The notes: a model not told the origin generated them from the letters alone. 7,183 nt of DNA from Desulfocapsa sp. (GCA_029934815.1 JAOZLM010000114.1:1-7183), one strand, 5' to 3'; shown: positions 1-6,624, numbered from the stretch's first letter. Translations and numbers: made by a program.

Positions 1-1244
1 ACCTCAGAACTATTATCAAAAATAGTCGAAGTCTCCACATCCACCTCTTCATTGTGACCATCATGAAAAATAATATTCATGTGCGTCGTAAAGGGCAGCT
101 CTGGCAATGTCCCCTCAGAAACAATTATCTGAGGACTATTAATCCATTTTTTCACATTGGTAAGCATAGTAATCATCCCCACATGCTTCCCCTGCGTTTC
201 CACTTTTTTGATTATACCTTTAGGATCCTGCACTTCAAGATTGAGCACATAAGTTTCATTGGCGTAACGGGTAAGTATCGCGGTTGTTTCCGGATTCACA
301 TTTGCCTTTGGCCATTCAATTTTCTGCACTCCCAAGTAGCCACCATAAGCTATCAAGGCAACTAAAACCGTGGCAATACCGGTTTTAATCACTTTCCATG
401 GATCAGGAAGCCAGGAAGTAGAGATAAACGAGTCAAACGATAGCGCTTTTCCCATTTTTTTACAGGCCATAACACAATCGCCACAGTTGCTGCATTCGGT
501 CTCTATGCTATTCAGTAACGTTTTAGGATGTAAACTGAGTGTACACGCCATATCACATCGTTCATAACCCGGCTTGCAGATACATTTTTCTTCAGCAAAT
601 TTCACTCGCAAGCGTTTTGGGTTCAGCAGTTTTGTCAGGATAATCAGAACAGACTGAGGACAGATATATCTGCACCAGATCCGTTTTCCTGTCACAAATT
701 CTATAAATAAGAGCCCGAACAAGAAGAGATAACAAAGAGATATAAAATCCTGGCCAAAATAGTACTGAAAAAATCGTGCGTACCAGGCGGCAGTGGAGAG
801 CTGATTTAATACAGGTGTGGTGGAAAGCAGAAAAAATCCTGCAAAGCCAATTACAAATACCGCCATCTTAAATGTGAAACCGTGGCAGTATAAGGGGAGT
901 CCATTATATTTTTTGGGTAAGAATTTTTTCTTTAGTTTCTGCGTCCACTCTGAAAGTAGCCCGTAAGGACAAATCCAGGAACAGAACACGGTGCCAAGAC
1001 TCAGTGCCAAAAGGAGCGGTAGCACAGCTCCTATAAAATTATCCAAAGTAAAATACAAATTTTTAATTGTTAGCTGTAAAACTGCCAGAGGATCGGCGAT
1101 GGGTATTCCAAACATGTGGAATGACAAAAAGTTTCCATATACCATTGAGTATCTGGAACGATTGAGCATGGGAATTACAATAAAAGCAACAGCTATAAAA
1201 ATCTGAAAGGCTCGTCGGTAGGTTTTAAGATCAGGCTTTTTCAT
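1..1244 (-). CDS. napH: NapH-like polytopic membrane 4Fe-4S protein (3' end outside window)
   Basis: Open reading frame of 414 visible residues that reaches the left edge without a stop. The family passes electrons from quinol towards NapG/NapA at the inner membrane. Visible layout: hydrophobic segments at about 12-28, 68-87, 128-146, 166-184 and 285-303. Two CxxxCP motifs (CSWICP at 88-93, CRYICP at 191-196) sit at the ends of segments 2 and 4. A cysteine cluster at C221, C223, C230, C234 is followed by a normal CxxCxxCxxxC at 251-261. The fifth segment and a further ~110 residues of soluble, probably periplasmic sequence exceed the roughly 290 residues of enterobacterial NapH and recall the CcoG/FixG layout. 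The ATG overlaps the napG stop by one base (TAATG), with a GGGGAGGG Shine-Dalgarno in the napG tail. The first cysteine cluster is irregular (CxCx6Cx3C). NosR/CcoG-type naming is possible, but position after napG favours NapH. Confidence 0.85.
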   Translation of the reverse strand, partial: MKKPDLKTYRRAFQIFIAVAFIVIPMLNRSRYSMVYGNFLSFHMFGIPIADPLAVLQLTIKNLYFTLDNFIGAVLPLLLALSLGTVFCSWICPYGLLSEWTQKLKKKFLPKKYNGLPLYCHGFTFKMAVFVIGFAGFFLLSTTPVLNQLSTAAWYARFFQYYFGQDFISLCYLFLFGLLFIEFVTGKRIWCRYICPQSVLIILTKLLNPKRLRVKFAEEKCICKPGYERCDMACTLSLHPKTLLNSIETECSNCGDCVMACKKMGKALSFDSFISTSWLPDPWKVIKTGIATVLVALIAYGGYLGVQKIEWPKANVNPETTAILTRYANETYVLNLEVQDPKGIIKKVETQGKHVGMITMLTNVKKWINSPQIIVSEGTLPELPFTTHMNIIFHDGHNEEVDVETSTIFDNSSE

Positions 1245-1744
1245 TATGCACCCTCCCCTGAATCTTTTCTCCCCTTCTGGAATCTTGTGGGTGTTATCAC
1301 AATGGCATCAGCAGGACACACATGCTCACAGAGCCCACAACCTGCACACTCATCAGTAATTACAGGATAATTACCACGTTCAAGAATCATTGCCTTCCAC
1401 TTTATAGGACAACGCTCATAACAGCTTCTGCAAAGAAGATGTTCCGTCCAGGTATAGCATTTCTTTCGATCAAGTTCGGCAAATCCCATCCGAACATCAT
1501 AAATATCAACATCATGCAAAGCATCAGAGGGACAGATCTCAGAACAGCGCATACAGAGATGACAGGGTGCCGCTTTGGGATTGATCTCGGGGGTGCCAGC
1601 CACAAAGATATTAAAACCACGTCGCATCTTTATACAATCAAAGATACAAACTTGTGCACATTGCCCACATTGTAAACAACGTGAGAGAAATTCCTTTTCA
1701 CTGCGCGCCCCTGGAGGTCTTAAGAAATTATCTGATTGCCACAT
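1244..1744 (-). CDS. napG: NapG-like ferredoxin with four 4Fe-4S motifs, N-terminus apparently short
   Basis: A 166-residue iron-sulfur protein expected to relay electrons between NapH and the nitrate reductase. Four cysteine groups are visible: C23/26/29/33, C61/64/67/71, C96/105/108/112 and C133/136/139/143. The third, with eight residues between its first two cysteines, is the NapG/MauM pattern rather than the three-cluster NapF. The segment NFLRPPGA at 6-13 corresponds to the LRPPGA that follows the Tat signal in E. coli NapG (231 residues as I recall it). Here only five residues precede it, so no export signal is encoded from this ATG. No good Shine-Dalgarno precedes the ATG: a 10-bp palindrome occupies that position and the nearest AGG is about 12 bases away. 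The reading frame stays open for 17 codons upstream without a usual start codon. The true start, or an N-terminal frameshift, is therefore uncertain. It is coupled to napH by a one-base overlap. Confidence 0.85.
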   Translation of the reverse strand: MWQSDNFLRPPGARSEKEFLSRCLQCGQCAQVCIFDCIKMRRGFNIFVAGTPEINPKAAPCHLCMRCSEICPSDALHDVDIYDVRMGFAELDRKKCYTWTEHLLCRSCYERCPIKWKAMILERGNYPVITDECAGCGLCEHVCPADAIVITPTRFQKGRKDSGEGA

Positions 1745-1835
1745 AGTGGGTATATACCTATAATTAGAATAGTAAAAAGCCCAACTGCCAATTCCTCAGG
1801 AGAAGAAGAATCAACAGCCGGGCAAGTTGTACAGA
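1745..1835 (-). other. napD-napG spacer with possible lost napG signal-anchor coding
   Basis: A 91-base spacer in an otherwise tightly packed operon. In the napG frame it reads without a stop from after the TGA at 1795-1797 down to the annotated ATG, giving IGSWAFYYSNYRYIPT just ahead of the start. The two other frames read hydrophobic stretches (LARLLILLLL, and LAVGLFTILIIGIYP). A GAGGA motif at 1793-1797 precedes TTG codons but none in the napG frame. A perfect palindrome GGTATATACC lies at 1749-1758. The spacer could be the remnant of the napG export signal broken by a frameshift, or simply T-rich non-coding DNA that reads as hydrophobic. Confidence 0.4.
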
Positions 1836-2144
1836 CTATCTACTGTCTTCTCTTGGCTCCATCTTCATGTGCTTGGTAGCTGAGAGACTTGTCGTAAGAT
1901 TTCCATCTTCATCAATCTCATCTTCAATGGTCAGATAGGTGGTATAGATGGTTAAAACACCTTCTATTTTCTCTATTCGTTTGATGACCCTTTCGATTTG
2001 ATCTGATGGTGACTCCACAACAGCAACCACATAAGCGTCATCATGGACACCATACGTGGTAATCTCTTCCATGGTTTGCACCTGGGCTTCCACAGCTGTG
2101 AGATTATCGGTCAGACAGTGTATCAGTATTCCTGAAATAGCCAT
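1836..2144 (-). CDS. napD: NapD, NapA maturation chaperone
   Basis: A 102-residue cytoplasmic protein. NapD binds the Tat signal peptide of NapA and holds back export until the molybdenum cofactor is inserted. The sequence opens MAISGILIHC, matching the family's first beta strand. It then shows the ferredoxin-like beta-alpha-beta pattern: the strand DAYVVAVVES near 36-45, a helix QIERVIKRIEKIEGV, and the strand LTIYTTYLTIED that matches the NapD closing strand. The last ~25 residues are a charged tail beyond the core. The start is three bases after the napA stop, with AAGG in the last napA codons eight bases upstream, so translation is probably coupled. Short sequences of this family diverge quickly, but the position directly behind napA makes the call firm. 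Confidence 0.9.
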   Translation of the reverse strand: MAISGILIHCLTDNLTAVEAQVQTMEEITTYGVHDDAYVVAVVESPSDQIERVIKRIEKIEGVLTIYTTYLTIEDEIDEDGNLTTSLSATKHMKMEPREDSR

Positions 2145-2147
2145 AAG

Positions 2148-4412
2148 TTATGCCTTCTTGATACGTACAGCACAGATTTTGTATTCCGGCTGCTTGGATC
2201 CTGCATCAAAAGCGTTAAGGGTCAGTTTATTAATCATAAGCTTAGAATCGTACCATGGAACAAATACAAGTCCCGGACGACACACATCACTTACTTTCGC
2301 CTGAAAAGTCATGGTATCACGACGGGTCTCAAGAACCACATCATCACCATTCTTGATTCCAGCCTTTTTGGCATCTTCAACATTCACTTCAACGTACGCT
2401 TTAGGGAAGGAACGACGAAGTTCAGGCACCTTCATGGTCATGGTACCGGTATGCCAGTGATCGATAACCCGACCAGTGGTAAGAACCATTGGGTAATCAG
2501 CATCTGGCTCTTCTGCTGCACCTTTGTATGGACGCAAGATGATCCACGCTCTGTTATCTTTCTTGCCATAAAATTTATACTTGTTCTTGTAATCTTTTGG
2601 AATATTTGGATCTTCGCCACGAACGTAACGAATTTTGGTTCCGGGATGATCTTCTGTCGGACATGGCCAGAGGATACCGGATTCTTTTTCCATACGTTCA
2701 CGTGTCATACCGCTGAAGTTATATGGTGTTGCAGCACTGACCATTCTCCATTCATTCCATACATCATCAATCTCTTTGAAAGGAATAACTTTAGGATCAA
2801 CATCCATGCGCTTGGCAAAATCCATCAGGATTTCAAAATCCGACCTACACTCACCCATGGGCTCTACAGATTTTTTCAGCAGTGAATAACGTCTTTCAGA
2901 ACAACCATACGTTCCACGTTTTTCACACCAGAATGCAGGTGGCAGGAGGACATCACAATATTTCACGGTTTCAGCATCCATAAATGGTTCACTGAGTACC
3001 ATGAAATTATCCTTACGCTTCATCCCTTCTGTATAAATATTTACGTTTGGCAGAGAGTGTGCAGGATTGGTACAAATAACAAACATTGCTTTAACCTTTC
3101 CTTCAGAAAAGGCATTCCAGAGTGCAATTGTATGCAAACCGGGTTTGGGAGCAATAGTACCAGCTGGGATTCCCCACTGCTTTTCAAGAGCTGCACGATG
3201 CTCAGGCTTCTTGATAAGACGTCCTGCAGGAAGAAGATGACACAGACTACCTGTATCACGAACACCACCACAAGCATTTGGCTGACCGGTAAGGGAAAAT
3301 GGTGTAGCACCAGGTTTTCCAATCTGACCAGTGAGAAGATGCAGGTTACTAACAAGATTGTTTGCCCAGACGCCACGAATACGCTGGTTCAGTCCCATAC
3401 ACCAGAAAGACATGGTTCCGGAACTTTCTGCAAACATTTTGGCAATTCGAACGATCTGATCAGCAGGAACACCGGAAAGTTTTTCAACTTTTTCAGGAGT
3501 GTAATCTTCAAGGAATTTAATATAGTCATCGAAAGAACCTTTTTTCTTGGTTTTCCAGTCGACGATAAAGTTACAATATTTTCCATGAAACCGTGGGTTA
3601 TCCAGCTCTTCATTGATAATGACATGAGCCATGGCATTCAGAATTGCAAGATCAGTCCCGGGTTTGAAGGAAACGTGTTCATCAGCAATTCGGGCAGTAT
3701 TGGTTTTACGCGGATCAACAACGATTACCTTTACATTTGGACTGTTCTGCTTTCTCTTGGCAACACGTTTGAAAAGAATTGGATGACACTCAGACATATT
3801 GGAGCCAATGATAAAGAAACAAGTTGCGTTATCAATATCAGTATAGGATCCGCAAGGTTCATCTTTTCCGAAGGTGGTCACATAGCCACCAACAGCAGAT
3901 GCCATACAGAGACGTGGATTTCCTTCAACGTTATTGGATCCAAGACCTGCTTTCCATATTTTTGAAGCAAGATAACTTTCTTCAGTAAGTGCCTGACCTG
4001 ATCCATAATAAGCAACAGATGTTGGACCGTGATCCTTGATGGCAGCTTTAAATTTATCTGTAACAAGGCTCATGGCCTCATCCCAGGACGCTGGCTCAAG
4101 TTTACCGTTTTTACGAATATATGGTTTAGTTACACGTTCTTTGGAATAAACAATAGGCGGCATCAAAGCGCCTTTCAAACAAAGGAAACCAGCATTATGG
4201 TTATTAGGATCACCTTTTACAGTAACAACCTTTCCACCTTTAACACCAACCATTACGCCACAACCAGTTCCACAAAAACGGCAGACTGATTTAACCCACT
4301 CTTCCGGCTCATTAGAAGCTGCCTGGGCAACCTGAGTTAGTGGTGTGCCGATGGCGGCCATGGCGGAAGCTGCTGCCGCCGTTTTCAGTACATCTCTTCT
4401 GGTAACCTTCAT
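2148..4412 (-). CDS. napA: NapA, catalytic subunit of periplasmic nitrate reductase (monomeric type)
   Basis: Reduces nitrate to nitrite in the periplasm using a Mo-bisMGD cofactor and one 4Fe-4S cluster. The N-terminus carries a Tat signal (TRRDVLK at 4-10, then an Ala-rich stretch, likely cleavage after AQA near residue 31). The cluster ligands are C44, C47, C51 and C78, with K80 in CLKG as the electron-path lysine. The molybdenum ligand is C169 in NPRLCMASAV, a cysteine as in Nap and not the Asp of NarG or selenocysteine of formate dehydrogenases. The C-terminal domain from about 640 carries the dinucleotide-binding segment (VLTTGRVIDHWHTGTMT). At 754 residues it matches the short, monomeric NapA of D. 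desulfuricans rather than the ~828-residue NapA that pairs with NapB. No napB is visible here. A strong Shine-Dalgarno (AGAGGAG, 4422-4428) lies nine bases before the ATG. No frameshift or missing ligand is seen. Confidence 0.97.
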   Translation of the reverse strand: MKVTRRDVLKTAAAASAMAAIGTPLTQVAQAASNEPEEWVKSVCRFCGTGCGVMVGVKGGKVVTVKGDPNNHNAGFLCLKGALMPPIVYSKERVTKPYIRKNGKLEPASWDEAMSLVTDKFKAAIKDHGPTSVAYYGSGQALTEESYLASKIWKAGLGSNNVEGNPRLCMASAVGGYVTTFGKDEPCGSYTDIDNATCFFIIGSNMSECHPILFKRVAKRKQNSPNVKVIVVDPRKTNTARIADEHVSFKPGTDLAILNAMAHVIINEELDNPRFHGKYCNFIVDWKTKKKGSFDDYIKFLEDYTPEKVEKLSGVPADQIVRIAKMFAESSGTMSFWCMGLNQRIRGVWANNLVSNLHLLTGQIGKPGATPFSLTGQPNACGGVRDTGSLCHLLPAGRLIKKPEHRAALEKQWGIPAGTIAPKPGLHTIALWNAFSEGKVKAMFVICTNPAHSLPNVNIYTEGMKRKDNFMVLSEPFMDAETVKYCDVLLPPAFWCEKRGTYGCSERRYSLLKKSVEPMGECRSDFEILMDFAKRMDVDPKVIPFKEIDDVWNEWRMVSAATPYNFSGMTRERMEKESGILWPCPTEDHPGTKIRYVRGEDPNIPKDYKNKYKFYGKKDNRAWIILRPYKGAAEEPDADYPMVLTTGRVIDHWHTGTMTMKVPELRRSFPKAYVEVNVEDAKKAGIKNGDDVVLETRRDTMTFQAKVSDVCRPGLVFVPWYDSKLMINKLTLNAFDAGSKQPEYKICAVRIKKA

Positions 4413-4421
4413 ATTTTTGTT

Positions 4422-4428
4422 CTCCTCT
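4422..4428 (-). promoter_or_regulatory. Strong ribosome binding site of napA
   Basis: AGAGGAG lies nine bases upstream of the napA ATG. It is the clearest Shine-Dalgarno in the operon outside the coupled junctions and fixes the napA start at 4412. Confidence 0.8.
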
Positions 4429-4474
4429 AAAACGGGTTTTCGCTGTCCCTACCTACTTGTGGTGGAACTGTGCA

Positions 4475-4493
4475 AGATCGCTTCTTACGATCT
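4475..4493 (-). other. Small hairpin in the napA leader
   Basis: AGATCG and CGATCT form a perfect 6-bp stem around a 7-base loop, inside the 110-base spacer between the NapM-like gene and napA. No T-tract follows, so it is not an intrinsic terminator. A CCAGGAGAG sequence that resembles a Shine-Dalgarno overlaps its 5' arm on the minus strand but no start codon follows at a useful distance. It may be a transcript processing or stability element, or chance. Confidence 0.35.
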
Positions 4494-4522
4494 CTCCTGG
4501 TACAACACTATAGGGAATGAAC

Positions 4523-4936
4523 TTAATTTTTAGATTCTGACTTTCCGTACGCATCATGGTGGAGCGAATTCTGATGAAACGGATGGCACGTATAACAATC
4601 AGGCTCAATACCGAACTTTTTAACCATTCGCTTCATGGCAGGCTCGTGGCACTTACGACAAACTGTCGCGGCATCCGGTACAACAGCAAAAGGAACAGAT
4701 CCTTTACCATCTGGCTGTCCATGACAAACAAAACATTTCATGAGCCCTACACCATGTTTTGATTCATACCAGTTCTGGGCAATACGAGGTGTTACCTTCT
4801 GGTGACAGGTATAACAATCAGCGTTATCATCAGGGGCTTTAAGGTGTTTAATTGATTGTGCAGATGCTTCTATTGCAATAAATGAGAAAAGAAGTGTGGT
4901 GGCAGCAACACCTGCCATAAGAATTTTAGTTTTCAT
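4523..4936 (-). CDS. napM: Small periplasmic tetrahaem cytochrome c, NapM-like
   Basis: A 137-residue protein with a cleavable Sec signal (hydrophobic 5-22, EASA then cleavage near residue 26). It has four CxxCH haem motifs: CYTCH 41-45, CFVCH 68-72, CRKCH 93-97 and CYTCH 114-118. Extra histidines (H60 in the SKHGVG segment, H121, H126, H127) are candidate distal haem ligands. It probably shuttles electrons to NapA in the periplasm, filling the role NapB plays elsewhere. In D. desulfuricans the tetrahaem NapM gene sits directly before napA, as here. The ATG overlaps the stop of the preceding cytochrome gene by one base, and the near-perfect AAGGAGGG Shine-Dalgarno lies inside that gene's closing codons (encoding GGKK). 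The napM name rests on position, size and haem count, not on a sequence search. Confidence 0.85.
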   Translation of the reverse strand: MKTKILMAGVAATTLLFSFIAIEASAQSIKHLKAPDDNADCYTCHQKVTPRIAQNWYESKHGVGLMKCFVCHGQPDGKGSVPFAVVPDAATVCRKCHEPAMKRMVKKFGIEPDCYTCHPFHQNSLHHDAYGKSESKN

Positions 4937-5526
4937 TATTTCTTCCCTCCTTCTGTCTCTGCAACTGGCGCAGGATTTTCTGCAAGTTTTTTGGCAAATT
5001 CTGCATTGATGGTTAAATCCATATCAAATACCGGAAGGTGAGCAATATTAATGTGGCAACCTGCACATGTCTTTCTGGTAGTACCGTTTTTCCCAAGAAA
5101 GGCATCGTGGGCAAGAGCACCAATTTGTGAAACAGCTTCGTCACCTTTCGCATTCTTTGTCAGATCCTTATGACATTCCTGACACTTTGCTGTGAGATCA
5201 GTCTGACGGGCGTTACCCTGCATACGGCGTCGATCAAATGTACCCTCTTCAAAAATCTTCTTGTCGTAGTACTCATCTCGCGCATAATAGCTGGTGAGTG
5301 GATTAAAATGAAAAATGTGGCACTGCTCACAGCTGATTTCTTTTTTGTCCTTATCAAATGCGTGTGCTGAATTCTTCAACTCATGCTGATACTGTTTTAC
5401 ATCATGACAACGCATACACTCTTCAACAGGTGGTCTGTCAGCAGCAGAAACATTTCCACCTAAGGCCATACATAAGCCGAAGGCAGATACCATTCCCGCA
5501 ATTTTAACCAAATAGCTTTTTTTCAT
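4936..5526 (-). CDS. Tetrahaem cytochrome c, NapC/NirT-like
   Basis: A 196-residue exported protein with four CxxCH motifs: CMRCH 37-41, CEQCH 66-70, CQECH 115-119 and CAGCH 154-158. The first pair spacing, the intervening H55, and the ending CAGCHINIAHLP resemble the NapC/NrfH/NirT family, whose last haem reads CxxCHxGIAH. Members of that family are membrane-anchored quinol dehydrogenases that feed periplasmic reductases. Here the N-terminal hydrophobic stretch (about 7-24) ends in NVSA followed by AD, which looks cleavable, so the protein could be soluble or could keep the stretch as an anchor. C19 is not in a valid lipobox (Leu at -1). The C-terminal tail after the last haem is about 38 residues and Ala/Glu/Lys-rich. 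The start codon abuts the preceding stop (TGAATG), with AGGAG nine bases upstream. It sits at the place of napC in the Desulfovibrio operon. Confidence 0.85.
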   Translation of the reverse strand: MKKSYLVKIAGMVSAFGLCMALGGNVSAADRPPVEECMRCHDVKQYQHELKNSAHAFDKDKKEISCEQCHIFHFNPLTSYYARDEYYDKKIFEEGTFDRRRMQGNARQTDLTAKCQECHKDLTKNAKGDEAVSQIGALAHDAFLGKNGTTRKTCAGCHINIAHLPVFDMDLTINAEFAKKLAENPAPVAETEGGKK

Positions 5527-5823
5527 TCACTTACTCTCCTGGTTGAGTTCCTCTTTGGCTTTCTGTTTCCTTCGTTCACTTAAAATTCTTTTTGATTCTT
5601 CAAGGGAAATAACTTCAGATCCAAAAATATCTTCTTCCGCCTCTCGTTCTGCCACATCATATATTGACATTCCGTACGGATTTCTCTTAGTGAGATCTTT
5701 GTAATCATTGTTGCGATATGCATCAGGCATTCTCGGCAACTCAGAGCTATCAGGCAACTCTGCAGAAATAGCTACTGAACTGATCAGGAGAAGACTTATT
5801 ACGACTGGAAATTTGAGTATCAT
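5527..5823 (-). CDS. Small exported protein of unknown function
   Basis: A 98-residue protein that I do not recognise. Residues 1-20 form a Sec-type signal (hydrophobic VVISLLLISSVAISA, cleavage after A20). The mature part is about 78 residues, hydrophilic, with no cysteine and hence no haem or cluster motif. A Pro/Asn/Tyr-rich middle (RNPYGMSIYDVAERE, 47-61) leads to a charged C-terminal helix rich in Glu, Lys and Arg (about 73-98), which may be a coiled coil. The start has only a weak AGGT element about nine bases upstream. It lies 27 bases after the preceding gene, and its stop is directly adjacent to the next ATG (TGAATG), which puts it in the same operon as the cytochromes. A role as a small periplasmic partner or assembly factor for the cytochromes is only a guess. 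Confidence 0.75.
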   Translation of the reverse strand: MILKFPVVISLLLISSVAISAELPDSSELPRMPDAYRNNDYKDLTKRNPYGMSIYDVAEREAEEDIFGSEVISLEESKRILSERRKQKAKEELNQESK

Positions 5824-5850
5824 TGCTTTACCTATATAAAATACAGAGTC

Positions 5851-6522
5851 TTATTTTTTATATCTCATGCTCAGCATATCGGACTGAATCATCACGTAAT
5901 TATCGCTGGTAATATCAGCTTTCTTAATTTTTTCTCCCTGCTGATTTTTTTTATCCATCATCGCAATCATATCTGTCATGGTTTCTACATTTTCAGTAGA
6001 ATTGAATTTCACGGTAGCCAGTACTACAAGAGTTTCAAGCTGGCCCTGGGATTTAACAGTTCTGTATAATTCCTCAGTTATCAAGCCATCTTCACCATAA
6101 TTCCAGTATATAGTCTTGCCATGAGCCTCTGCTGTGGGCTCACCGTATTGCATCATAAGGTCACTAATCATTACTTTAAAATCATTCTTATTTGCATTCT
6201 TCTTTCGCTTATAAAGCACGATCACAACGTTTGAATCTTTATCTACGGTGACAAACAGATCCCCGTCTTTAAAATTCTTTACAGTTGCTATTTTGCTTTC
6301 TATCGGATTTTCCTTCGCTATTTTAATCTGTGCCGGGGTTAAGACCCTGCCAACCACATAGGAATCAAAACCAAGCCCCAGAGTAGCAATCTTTGCCTGT
6401 AATTCAGTTTTAGACATTGCATCATAAGCATTTGTCTGGCTAATACCGGTTCCACAGAAACTAACAAACAGAACCAGTGCGAGAAGAAGGGTTTTACTTT
6501 TCAATATTACAGTGTTTTTCAT
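5851..6522 (-). CDS. Exported protein of unknown function, first gene of the nap unit
   Basis: A 223-residue protein of unrecognised family. Residues 1-30 look like a Sec signal (LLLALVLFVSF at 12-22, cleavage near residue 32). C23 lacks a proper lipobox (Phe at -1), so a lipoprotein is unlikely. It is the only cysteine, so there is no haem or Fe-S motif. The mature part has a helical region (KTELQAKIATLG, then LTPAQIKIAKENP). Alternating beta segments follow: DLFVTVDKDSNVVIVLYK 88-105, then DLMMQYGEPT and KTIYWNYG 121-143, and LETLVVLATVKFN 162-174. The tail is Met-rich. The yGePt...yWnyg pattern recalls small periplasmic beta-sandwich or assembly proteins, but I assign no function. AAGGA seven bases before the ATG supports this start. 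It follows a terminator and a large dyad, so it probably opens the transcript that includes the nap genes. Confidence 0.8.
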   Translation of the reverse strand: MKNTVILKSKTLLLALVLFVSFCGTGISQTNAYDAMSKTELQAKIATLGLGFDSYVVGRVLTPAQIKIAKENPIESKIATVKNFKDGDLFVTVDKDSNVVIVLYKRKKNANKNDFKVMISDLMMQYGEPTAEAHGKTIYWNYGEDGLITEELYRTVKSQGQLETLVVLATVKFNSTENVETMTDMIAMMDKKNQQGEKIKKADITSDNYVMIQSDMLSMRYKK

Positions 6523-6550
6523 TCAATTTTCCTTTTACAAAATGAGTAGT

Positions 6551-6606
6551 GTTTACGGTTTGTGCCTGACTACTGTTTAAACAATAAACATGCACAAAAC
6601 GTAATC
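6551..6606. promoter_or_regulatory. 56-bp imperfect dyad upstream of the nap unit, candidate operator
   Basis: The sequence is symmetric about 6578/6579, with 22 of 28 base pairs matching. A perfect core TGTTTAAACA (6574-6583) is flanked by TTTGTGC (6559-6565) / GCACAAA (6592-6598), and further out by TTACG (6553-6557) / CGTAA (6600-6604). It lies 28 bases upstream of the first start codon of the operon and behind the terminator of the upstream gene, where control sites are expected. The arms do not match the FNR, CRP or NarL consensus that I know. It could be a multi-site operator or an RNA hairpin in the 5' leader. No convincing -35/-10 pair was found around it. Confidence 0.5.
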
Positions 6607-6624
6607 TGAAACAATAATGATGAA

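Noticed and set aside
1749..1758. GGTATATACC palindrome as an operator
   Set aside because: It is only 10 bp, does not extend outward, and lies between genes of one operon; noted only because it takes the place of the napG Shine-Dalgarno.
2451..2885. 144-residue plus-strand open frame opposite napA
   Set aside because: Also an antisense shadow of napA with no domain or credible start.
3057..3965. 302-residue plus-strand open frame opposite napA
   Set aside because: It is entirely antisense to the napA coding region, is rich in Cys, Phe and Ser with no recognisable domain, and has no operon context. napA has all its cofactor ligands in the opposite frame.
4507..4512. TATAGT on the minus strand as a -10 box for napA
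   Set aside because: No -35-like hexamer occurs at 16-18 bases upstream; the match alone is common in AT-rich DNA.
5470..5472. C19 of the NapC-like cytochrome as a lipoprotein cysteine
   Set aside because: The residue before it is Leu, not Gly, Ala or Ser, and a better signal-peptidase I site follows. The same reasoning excludes C23 of the 223-residue protein, which follows Phe.
6541..6570. Possible sigma-54 promoter (GGCAC on the minus strand) before the first nap-unit gene
   Set aside because: The required GC of the -12 element is absent ten bases after the GG, so the core spacing fails.
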